Shown here in pieces: positions 1 to 9,300 of a stretch of DNA of 13,401 nucleotides. The first letter of the stretch is position 1, and each line of letters starts with the position of its first letter. The notes under the pieces are model-generated. The model was not told where the DNA came from and did not search any database. It saw only the letters and a program-made list of their open reading frames with translations. The DNA comes from Saccoglossus kowalevskii (taxonomy: Eukaryota > Hemichordata > Enteropneusta > Harrimaniidae), in assembly GCF_000003605.2 (NCBI RefSeq), contig NW_003131414.1, positions 1 through 13,401 of the forward strand. The letters run 5' to 3'. Both the position numbers and the translations under genes were made by a program.

Positions 1-1260
1 AAAATCACGTGATAGGCTGTTACAATTGGCTGTTACATACTCTTTCGTCGGTCTGGAAAATGTGTTTAATTAGCTCTCATTCAAGCGACAATGCATATTT
101 CCCAGTGGGAGTGAACCTAGTTCGAATCTGCCATTAAAAATAGGGGTGTTTTCAGCAAAAAACGAATAACCCTTGAGTGCACACAATACACTGAATTTCA
201 GAACAAATCTTGCATTAGTTACAGCAGCAGAATACCACAGAAATATCAGACGAAACATGAAAACACTATATATTGTATTTCAGCCTGAACCCTCTATATT
301 GCAATTCCAGGAATTAACCCTATATGTGCATCCATTTCCACCTTGGTATCACCCAACCCTGAAAACAAATTCTTAATACCACGCTGAAGCGTTTGGTAAA
401 AAGGTTGAATGAAACTCATCTGAAACGTTTCAGCCAGGATTATGTTCACGACTTTCATGATCTTATTGACTACAAAATTCTCCTTCAAAAAATCGACCAC
501 GTAATTATTTGGTTGATTGCTGGTTATTATTCCGACCATCAGCTTCTACAACGTTTATATTTACAGTAAATGAACGAACAAATAACACTTCCAAATGATC
601 ATCAAAGTTACGATGTGACATAACTCACTTCGCGATGTTATACAACGGTTATACCAATAATTCCTCTTACTCAGTCATGATGCCATGCAAAAATTAAATA
701 CTTCTTTTTTTATATGAAAAAAACGTAAAATTTGAACTAGATTTATCGGGAGAAATTATTTTGATCACTCGATCACTTCGGTGAAAAACACAGACCCGCC
801 ATGATAGCTGTGACGCGTTAGTTCGAAAGAGGTGATTAGCAATTTTTAAAAGGTAAAAGAAGTCTTGAAAGAAGAGTTTTTACATGATTCACGATGATTC
901 AACAGTTCAAATGTATTTTACCCAATCACGCAAAAAACACATTGTTTTTTCTTGAGTAGCAAAAACTGATCGTGAACTCAGCTTTGCCCATGTTACATCG
1001 GGGTGGAATTGATTTTGAAAGAATTTTAGCTTTCAATCTAAAGACTCCGTCTATCAGAAAATATTTACTTACAAACAAAGAGGTGCTAATTTTACAAAAT
1101 TGACTTGTATTGTTTAAAGGCGCTACCACATCGCACGACTATATGTCTATTGTTTACAAATTATTATCCACGACTGGCAGGATGCGTGTCGGTCAGTACA
1201 TAAGTATAATAACAATATGACAATAGTCCTGGTCAGAAGCGTTTCCGTGGTGGTCGCTAA
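1..1260. other. Non-coding upstream stretch, no supported gene
   Basis: It is AT-rich with only short open frames. At the left edge is a palindromic TCACGTGA (5-12, containing an E-box CACGTG), followed by two exact copies of GGCTGTTACA at 15-24 and 28-37. An 81-codon minus-strand frame (539 to 294) has a reasonable start context but no recognised family (see findings). Confidence 0.5.
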
Positions 1261-1271
1261 TTTTGAGTGCC

Positions 1272-1284
1272 GGTCGGGCCGACC
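1272..1284. repeat. Short perfect inverted repeat
   Basis: GGTCGGGCCGACC has six-base arms around one central G. It lies at the left edge of a GC-richer island (about 1260-1420) in otherwise AT-rich DNA. Confidence 0.6.
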
Positions 1285-1370
1285 AGCGTGACGAGATCCC
1301 CAATGAAAAAAAGCACTGTGGCAATCTTGCTAATCACTGTGGCGGTGTCAGACCGGTGGGTGGCAAATCG

Positions 1371-1420
1371 AAGCACTGTGGCGGGACCGCCACGCTGTTT
1401 ACATCCTGGGGAAAACACTG
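1371..1420 (+). repeat. Direct repeat, copy 1 (50 bases)
   Basis: It starts AAGCACTGTGGCGGGACCGC and ends TGGGGAAAACACTG. It matches 2216-2265 at 39 of 50 positions by eye. Two shorter partial copies of CACTGTGGC sit just upstream at 1314 and 1335, so this edge is itself locally repeated. GGCGG...CCGCC inside it is an inverted repeat. Confidence 0.75.
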
Positions 1421-1428
1421 TAGTTTAA

Positions 1429-1822
1429 ACTTTACATATACATCATATCAGATATACTGTGTATGCATGTGCATTTGTTTTATGATCTGATTCAAGATGG
1501 CCAAATGGCAGCCATTTTAAGACCAAAAATGTATCAAAATAACATTGTTCGTCTGGATCTCAGTCATGCATGGATTGATTATGTTTAAACTTAGTACATA
1601 CATTGAAAATAGTGGGACCATGGTGTAATTTGATTTATTTTTCAAATTGAATTAAAAATGGCTGACTTGCTGAATTTAAAATAAAAAAGTACATCTTCGA
1701 TATGCCTGGGCCAATCAAGTACAAACTTTACACATACATGTACATTAGACGTCATGTTGAACAAATGCACATACATTTTTCACACCATCAAATCCAAAAT
1801 GCCTGACAGGCTGCCATCTTGG
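1429..1822 (+). repeat. Decayed copies of the AAAATGGC repeat family
   Basis: The stretch 1429-1530 resembles 3640-3740: AAACTTTACA, then CATACATCATA, a GATTCAA(G/A)ATGGCCAA core, then GCCATTTT. A second copy runs from about 1700 (TGCCTGGGCCAATCAAGTAC) to 1822, with the core changed to AAAATGCCTGACAGGCTGCC. Between them, 1571-1672 resembles the TTCAAACTTGGTACA...TTAGACATT module of the main array. Confidence 0.6.
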
Positions 1823-2215
1823 TTATACATGAGCAGATTCACAGAGCCATATCTCGTACATGTTGGTCGACATTACAGATATCACTTTAGTAGTCATATG
1901 CAATATTCATGCATACAATCCAAATTGAAACTATGTAATGATTGATTTGAGTTTTTACTCTATTTTTATGTGTTTGAGTGGGCATACATGTACATGTAAT
2001 GCTTTGGGAGTCAGCCATTTTTGTTACAGAAACATCCTCCTTTATTTGTATTTTTGCTATTAATTACGAATTTATAGTGCCTAAAAAATTTTTTTGTAGT
2101 TCACCTACTTGGTGCCATACTTTTGGATTATTTTGTGTATGGTGATGTACTATGGTCATTTATGGCAGTCAGGATAATGACTATGGCTGTTTTAGATCAG
2201 TGTAAAAGTAAAAAA
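1823..2215. other. Non-coding, repeat-rich
   Basis: It lies between the decayed copies and the second direct repeat. A reverse-oriented GTCAGCCATTTTTG at about 2011 may be another core remnant. There is no gene. Confidence 0.45.
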
Positions 2216-2265
2216 AAGCACTGTGGTGGTACCGTCACTTTGTTTGTTTTCTGGGGAGAATACTG
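2216..2265 (+). repeat. Direct repeat, copy 2 (50 bases)
   Basis: It starts AAGCACTGTGGTGGTACCGT and ends TGGGGAGAATACTG. It is in the same orientation as 1371-1420, about 845 bases away. Most differences are C to T or G to A, as expected of old decayed copies. Confidence 0.75.
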
Positions 2266-2411
2266 AAAAGCAGCCAAAGAAATAAGTGTTTCTTTGTGTA
2301 AAATTGGAGAGGACTGTCATTGTTGGAAACATTTGTTGCATTTGACCACATTCTTCCGCTGAAATTAAAATAAAAACAAGCTACCAATCTTTAGATATGC
2401 TCTAAACATTT

Positions 2412-2770
2412 TTAGCTCTGCTGTCGACTTTGTCGAGCAGAGCTTATCATACGAGTGATTGTCCGTCGTCGTCGTAGTCCGTGTCAATGTTTTACTTATT
2501 TGACTTCTTCTTGAAAACTACAAGCCTGAATGCTTTGAAACGTGGTGTATATGTACCTTGGGTAGGCCTATCTTCAATAATCTAATTTTGATGAATATTT
2601 TTATTGTTTTTGGTAAGCATGTGTAATTGCTTTGATACTATACATACCTATATAGGTACCTCAGGTAGACCTCTCTTAGATTTTTTCATTTTCTAATGAT
2701 ATCTTCAATTCTTTAATTGAAATGTGCATTGCTAACAGCGCAGCTATCTCAGCCGAGAAGCTGCTTGTTA
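2412..2770 (+). mobile_element. Non-autonomous element with terminal hairpin
   Basis: It opens with TTAGCTCTGCT and a strong hairpin, then GCTTATCATACGAGTGATTG and a CCGTCGTCGTCGTAGTCCGT stretch, then a TTCTTGAAAACTACAAGCC module, and ends near GCTGCTTGTT. Elements with an AGCTC...GAGCT hairpin at one end, a TCCGTCGTC run and no coding capacity are widespread in marine invertebrate genomes. I assign it to that general type from memory, not to a named family. The right end is approximate and I could not see a clear target-site duplication. Confidence 0.6.
2414..2444. repeat. Hairpin at the element's left end
   Basis: AGCTCTGCT (2414-2422) pairs perfectly with AGCAGAGCT (2436-2444). Inside, CGAC (2425-2428) pairs with GTCG (2432-2435) around a TTT loop, leaving GT (2423-2424) as a bulge. 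This gives 13 base pairs in 31 bases. Confidence 0.85.
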
Positions 2771-3534
2771 AATAATCATGGTCGAATCGTTTTAGTCTGT
2801 ATTAAAGTATTAAAAAAAACCTCTGTTATTGTTATGTATGAATTTTCAACAAAACAATTATAATATTATATTAGAATATTATTATATTATATATATACAA
2901 TATTCTAATTGTACCTGTTGTGATTATAAAATTATGTTTATATACTTGTACATGTATGTCATTAAAAGCTTAATTGGTTGTAATTAGGACAAGAAGCTTT
3001 CTCTCTTGCGATGATTTCATGAATCTGTTTTTTAGTGATATTGTGTGTTTGGGTTTAGATAAATGGATTACTATTTGTTAGTTTAAAAATCTGCCTCTAT
3101 CCGAGAAAGTGTGTTGTGGAAAAATGTTGGAAAAAAATAAAAACTATGCAACATTGTTATAGCTTGCAGTATAAGGACACTATTGTAGTTCTATGCAGTG
3201 CCTACTTTTCCATGTTTGTAAGCAAGAGGTTAAATCTTTTTTTACTAATTCCATCTATGCTTGGAATATTGTTCACACCTTTAATTGGGAGTAGAGATCT
3301 GGCTTTTATCACTCTGCACATGAAAATTGAGATCTATGAATGAATTCTGGCGATAAAAACAACTTGTATGTGCTGCGAAATGCCCTAAATATCGGGTATA
3401 AAACGGGCTGTGAAGTAGATGACAAATGTCCTCTTTTTCTGGTGTCGTTTTGCTTCTAGGGAACGCTGGGTGATGACGTCACTAATGAACATTATTGAAT
3501 ACACATACCGTCAAAAATTCAAATATATTTAGTT
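2771..3534. other. Non-coding spacer
   Basis: It contains an AT-rich inverted repeat, TTAGAATATT (2871-2880) and AATATTCTAA (2899-2908), around a TA-rich loop. A palindromic TGACGTCA (3474-3481) matches the CRE consensus but stands alone. The 75-codon plus frame at 3116-3343 looks like chance. Confidence 0.5.
2871..2908. repeat. AT-rich inverted repeat
   Basis: The ten-base arms TTAGAATATT and AATATTCTAA are perfectly complementary, with an 18-base TA-rich loop. Flanking bases (CAATTATAAT and TTGTACC) extend the pairing weakly. Confidence 0.65.
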
Positions 3535-4620
3535 GGACACAGTCCGAAAACGGGGACTTATGTTTTGACCTCTGTGTGTCAGTGCGTGCGTGCGCCCGGA
3601 CCTGTATCTTAGAAATGTCTGGACCAATCAATCACAATAAAACTTCACACATACATCATACATGATATTATACATATGCACATCATTTTGTTTTTCAGAT
3701 AAGATTCAAAATGGCCAACTGGCGGCCATTTTTGTGCTAAAAAATATAAAAATCAAGCATTTCTCGGCTGTTTACAGATGGATTTTGTTCAAACTTGGTA
3801 TATATATTAGACATTATGGGACCTTGATGCAAATAATTTTGTTTTTCAGATTAGATTCAAAATGGCTGACTGGTGGCCATTTTGTTTTTAATGAATGTGG
3901 TTCTTGTGCCATATGTCTGACTTGCTTTCACTGATTATGTTCAAATTTTAAATATTCATTATGCATCATGTCATAGATAGACAGATAAAAAATCATCAAA
4001 TATTAAGCGTTTCTGGCATTTATGGATAGATTTCGTTCAAACTTGGTACATTTATTAGACATTACAGGTTTCTGATGCACATAATTTATTTTTCAGATCA
4101 GATTTAAAATGGCTGTCTGGCGGCCATTTTGTTTTAATGATGGGCTTCTAGACCCATGTGTCTGACTTGTTTTGACTGATTATGTTCAAATTTTAAATAT
4201 TTATTGTACATCCTGTCATAGATATACGGATATATTGGTTTGACGATCCTATTCAAAGTGGCCAAATGGTGGCTATTTTTCTGCTGAAAAGATCCTCAAA
4301 TATCAAGCATTTCTTGCATTTATGGATGGATTTTGTTCAAACTTATAGCATACATTAGACATAACAGGTTCTTGATGCACGTCATTTTATTTTTCAATTT
4401 TTCAGATTGGATTCAAAATGGCTGATTGGCGGCCATTTTGTTTTAATGATTGGCCTTCTAAAGCCATATCTCTTAAATGCTTTGACTGATTAGATTCAAA
4501 TTTTATATATTCGTTATACATCATGTTATATATATATATATACATGATTTTGAATGCTGTTCCAGAGCAATATGTCTCAATATGGACAAGTACTTGTTTG
4601 ACGATCAGATACAAATGTCA
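3535..4620 (+). mobile_element. Internally duplicated non-autonomous repeat array
   Basis: The left part reads GGACACAGTCCGAAAACGGG, a GT/GC-rich run, then GTCTGGACCAATCAATCAC. Three modules then recur in fixed order. The core AAAATGGC...GCCATTTT is at 3705, 3856, 4103, 4252 and 4412. Module C (AAGC(A/G)TTTCT...TTCAAACTT...TTAGACAT) is at 3755, 4005 and 4305. Module D (CTGATTATGTTCAAATTTTA) is at 3931, 4176 and 4486. The repeat step is about 245-310 bases, giving roughly three units. There is no transposase or long open frame. The right edge fades after a TA run near 4526-4542. Confidence 0.7.
4526..4542. repeat. TA microsatellite
   Basis: An uninterrupted TA run of about 17 bases replaces the position where earlier array units have CATAGATA. 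Confidence 0.7.
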
Positions 4621-6204
4621 ATCATTTTAATGTCAAAAAAATCATATTCCTGACATGGTTATATTCCAGCTATATTACTATAAACAAAACTATATATCTT
4701 AAATTTGATAACTAACTGGGACTGTGCCATGCATGGCTTGTTTTTAACTAAATCTATATTTTTATGCACGCAATCTGACCTTTTGACCTAGATTTGATTG
4801 GGATGGTTTAAGCAATATTCTGATGTTATGTACTGCCACAAAAATGTATCAACACAAGTACGGCATGATTGTCTGATTTGCAAAGTACATCGGTGTAATT
4901 CCTGGGTCTCCATTCCTGATTATTCACGATGTGCCTCACATGAAACATAACATTATACATCTTTGTGTATTTGTTAATTTTGCATAAGTTTGGTATTACA
5001 GTGTGTTTGTAAATATCGTGTCTTTTGATAATAATTGTTAATAATATTGATCGTGTCCAGGTAATAATTTGTTTGGAATGTCGATCGTCGACATCTGTCA
5101 TTCAAACCGAGACAGGACAAACATTGATCGTAATTCATGGAGATCATGTTCAGTAATTTGAGGATTGAAAACCCAAATAGTTACACAAAGACTATTATAT
5201 ATATTTGTTATTTTTCATCGCCAAACTATAAAAGAACATGACTGACATGGTTTTGGCATCGTTACTTTTGTAATAAAAACCACATCTCTGCTCTCGGTCA
5301 AAAAGGAATCAAGTCAGCATTGCCCTTTTCACGCAACTATCTCGATAATCATTACTGAAAAGAGTTGAGCGGCTCTAGATATAAACAGAACACAGTCCCG
5401 CTCCATCAGCATTTTGTGAAACAAAGTCAATTCACATTACACATGTATGCTAAGTTCACATAGACTAATTTTCTTTGATATCGTTTGTTTCTCTTACTTT
5501 GTCCACAGTAACACTTCCATCCCAATTTCATAAAATAAAATAAAATATTACATAGGCAATAGACACTGTTTTAATACCAACTGTGTTCTTGTGGCTGCAG
5601 ATAAACAGTGTGTTACACATATGAATGAGTATTTGTGGCTGATGTAAATTATCCATTTTTGCTTTGTTTTGTAAAAGTCTGCTTAAACTGTATCTGAATT
5701 GAACATCTAAACTTAGTACACAGACTGCGTGTTACCGTATTGCATACAGCAAATGTAATTTGATTTTTGTAATGATCCAATTAAAAATGGCCTACTAGCC
5801 AGACTATCATTCTGATTGTTGCATTTCTACTTGATACACATCATTTGAGTTGGTTCATAGAAATGATAGCTGATGGCAAATTATTTTGTAAAGAGTTCTT
5901 AAAATTTGTACAATCCTGCTTATAACTTAATATACTATATTTGCTGTGTTAGTGGCATATGTGCTTACATAAATGATAAAGGTGTGTCTATGATTGCACT
6001 AAGTGTCATTTTAATAAATCAGCATACAGTAAATACAATTTTAGGCTTTGGCATTTGTTGGAGATGTACTTTTAATAGAGCAAATATGGTCCACTCAATT
6101 GCTTGATTTTGTTTGAATTTGGTAAAGAGCATACATGTACAAATGTATTCAATATAATTTTTTGAAAGTTTTCAGCTGTCAGAATTACTCGTTTTATTTT
6201 ACAG
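4621..6204. other. Non-coding stretch upstream of the first visible exon
   Basis: It is AT-rich with no frame I can support; the 91-codon minus-strand frame (5101 to 4826) has no protein-like pattern or splice support. At 5690-5800 a decayed copy of the array repeat shows CTAAACTTAGTACA and AATTAAAAATGGCC. It is presumably intronic or 5' flanking DNA of the ZSWIM-like gene. No TATA-type promoter or CpG-rich start region stands out. Confidence 0.5.
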
Positions 6205-6344
6205 TTACTGATAATAAAAAGAAGTCATTATTTAAGCAACCGCTGACTTTACTGGACTCTGCAGCCAAAACTACAGCATTACATTATGTATGTGATGAAC
6301 TAGAAGCACAGCATTTATCCTTTGATGATCAGCTATGGAAAAAG
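6205..6344 (+). CDS. ZSWIM-like exon 1 of those seen: BC-box-like segment
   Basis: The acceptor is TTTATTTTACAG and the donor AAG|GTAATA. The exon begins with the last two bases of a split codon and ends in phase 0. It encodes about 47 residues, with PLTLLDSAAKTTA near residues 13-25. In this family the position just before the IAFW block carries an elongin-binding BC-box-like helix; here its usual Cys/Ser-type position is Ala, so binding is uncertain. The strong acceptor says this is an internal exon, so at least one upstream exon ending in phase 1 must exist. The frame also stays open upstream to an ATG at 6135, but that stretch crosses the acceptor and has no protein-like character. Confidence 0.8.
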
Positions 6345-9300
6345 GTAATACACTACTTACACTGTGATCATTTTAATTCTAGCAGTGTGTTCATTTACAT
6401 GTCTTGCATATCACATATTTTCTGACAATGTATTTGGGGTACTTATAGTTGTACTTTGGTATTCAACTTGCCAAACTAAAAGACCCAAAACTGCAAATAA
6501 AATGCCTTGTATGGTGAATAGCATTGTGAATGCAATTGTAGACTGCATGTAATGGTACTAAGGCAATGTGGTTGAGCATTCTCTGAGGCATTAGCTTTTG
6601 GGAATGTCGAGCCCAAATATTATTAATCATTCTTTGTACCATGCCCATAGCTGTTCTGGAATGCAGTTGTCGCATATCACAATACAATTGATCTTAAAAT
6701 AACGTTTAAATAACATGCAATGTCGAACAATTACAAGCAGACACTATAGATATGCCAGAAATGTATAATAAAACCCAATATCGCTTTGTGACTATACCCA
6801 TCACTTGAGTACCCTTTCTTCTGCACTTTAATTACCTGATAATTAATTACCCAAATATTAACTGGCAAAGATCAGATGGAGATTCTAGTTAGCATGCTAT
6901 GTTGTAATATTTTATGCAGGCCTAAACCACATTAGAAGCATACATAAACCCAAAATTGCTGGGTCATTAAAATATGACTTATTTTGACCATATACAAATC
7001 ATAATCATTTACGTAATTGAGCACATCTTGTATCTTGTTCTACATATATAATCTATGTGTTCTTATTTGTTTCTGTAGATTGCATTCTGGGCTTTTCCAA
7101 GAGATGAATCAGAAGCCAAGCTTTATTATAAAATTGTCAATTCCGATGAGCAAGCATGGACTGCAGCTGTTAAGTTTGTAGAAAAAGAAAAAATGACAGA
7201 TGTCATCCAAGTTGGTGAGAATATTTTTTTTCGTATATATTTAATAATAACTATTTTCATACAAGTACATGTATATAATGAAAACAAAACCCAGATTTCA
7301 ATAGAAGAGCCTCCAAATCACTTTTCCAAATATTGTATTCTTGATTGCTTCCTATTTACTGTTTTTTTTTTATGCTTGTATGATTATGTAGGTTTCATGG
7401 TGACTGCTACTATAAGTGATGGTCGTCCCTATCAAGTATCTCTCACGTTTGAACGTTGTAAAATAGTCTCTTCAACTTGTTCTGGCTGTCCAAAACAACT
7501 CTGGTGCTCACATATTCTCGCTGCTGTTATTTATAGAATACGCAATGCAAATCAGGTAAAATCACATTGTAAATTATATCCAGTATGCGCTATTAAAGTT
7601 TTTGAATTTTTGACAGAAAAGTACCTACTACAAACATGTTGCATTTATGCTGTAGAAGAAAATACACAGTTGTTGTAGATATTCAATATCATGTGTCCTT
7701 TGTTTCAGTGATCTCATCAATATTGTAATTTTAATAGTTCAAATATACATTACAAATATAACAGGGAAGAATATATGCAGTTCAGTAGAAGTGACACTTG
7801 TACTTCTAAGTATATTTTTTTAACTAGAATTGATACAGTATATGCTTCATGTATTATTATGTGTGTGTGTGGATTCCACATTTGCTCTGTCACTGATGTT
7901 GATGTCGTATCTATTATTTTTAGATCACTGTCCATGCACCTATGACTGAAAGCCTGTCTGCATTGAGCCGTGAACAATTACAAAAACTTTTGCAATATCA
8001 TGTAGCTGAAGATCCTGGATCAGTCCTTGGTAAACTGTTCAAGCACTTCGGTTAGTATCAAAAACTTTGTATTCATGTGATAAAATTTGGATTTCTTTCA
8101 TAGCTGACCCAAAAACTTTTTTGTTTATGTTGTTCATTGTTATCAAGTTTTAGATGTATTGAAATTTGATCGATATACTCCTCAAAACACAAATGATCTC
8201 AAAGAGACCTGGTATGCAAGTCACAGTGGGTTACAGGAGCAGTTCATTTTGTTTCACAATTTGAGTCTGGTTCATATCAGATTTTTGTTTATTATGTGTT
8301 CTTTCCCATTTCTTAGAATGAAAGTTGTGCTTACATAATTGTTAATGATTCATTATATAGTTTAATTTTCGGTTAGAGATGCGTTTCTAATAGAACAAAT
8401 TTTGTAGAATTAGTGTTTTCAACTGTTTCCCCAGGACATGCAAGGGCGGCAGTCGTCACGCCGCATCCTGTTTGATATGGGACTCATACCAACGTATACA
8501 ACACGTGTAATATACATTGGTTATTTACATGAAATTTGAACAAATGCTGCCTGCCGACCACCACGCTTTAAGTTATAGTATCCTTGCAGCAAGTGGTTCA
8601 AACACAAGTTTCAGTATTCATCATTATTTTGCAATACATTTTTCTTGTACAAATTGATGCACACAAACTTATTCTATTCCTTTATTTTCAGATGCTGTGC
8701 GTGATGTTCAATCTGATATGAACCAGACTCAAGCACTGCCTGATCCCACAATTGGATTAGCAGAGGGCATATCCAATACATGGCAGAGATCTATGGAGAT
8801 ATTGGGTAAGAGAATCATAGCTGAGTTGAAGAGGGCTAGCATTCTCCATGATAGCAGGTGAGCAAACAGCTAACAATAGTGCTGGTAGTGATTGGGTTAT
8901 AAATGTAACATGCCTTCCTGTATGTTACACACAAGGTAAATAGTTACCTTGATTAGTTAAAAGTTCAAATGTTCCATGCAGTATCACCTACAATGACTAG
9001 TGTACTAAATTTAAAATTGATGATATCTCCTTGCATATCATTACCTTTTCTGCCCAATTGGCTACACATATTTTTCACACATCAGAAAAGGCTGATATCC
9101 TACTCAACCACAAAGTTTGTGTGTAAACTATACAAGCATATACTAACTAGTTGCGTAGCTCATGGCTTTGATCGATAATTGCTGAAGATATTATTACTGC
9201 CCACATTTGTTCGTGAAAGTATGGCACAGAAAAAGTATCGCTAATTTCTCGTATCAACTCTTCATTGACTAGATGCTGTTATCATGGACCTGGTGAGACA

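Noticed and set aside
1311-1382. CACTGTGGC copies as a CRISPR-like array
   Set aside because: There are only three short, unevenly spaced copies in a eukaryotic repeat-rich region, with no conserved repeat-spacer structure.
3116-3343. Plus-strand 75-codon frame in the spacer before the repeat array
   Set aside because: The start context is unremarkable, the peptide has no family features, and the region has no splice or promoter support.
3474-3481. TGACGTCA as a functional CRE promoter element
   Set aside because: It is a single eight-base match with no start site, GC-rich context or other sites nearby, so chance is sufficient.
3662-3934. Plus-strand 90-codon frame
   Set aside because: It lies wholly inside the repeat array, and its apparent internal repeats are those of the DNA modules.
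4826-5101. Minus-strand 91-codon open frame
   Set aside because: No recognisable motif, no matching splice phases and AT-driven composition. Several similar chance frames exist in this region.
6135-6204. ATG-initiated extension upstream of the first visible exon as the true N-terminus
   Set aside because: A strong pyrimidine tract and ACAG sit directly before 6205, and the extension has no similarity to the family.
8806-8811. Alternative donor GTAAGA inside exon 5
   Set aside because: It matches the consensus well, but joining from it to exon 6 gives a frame that soon stops; the donor at 8858 keeps phase with exon 6.
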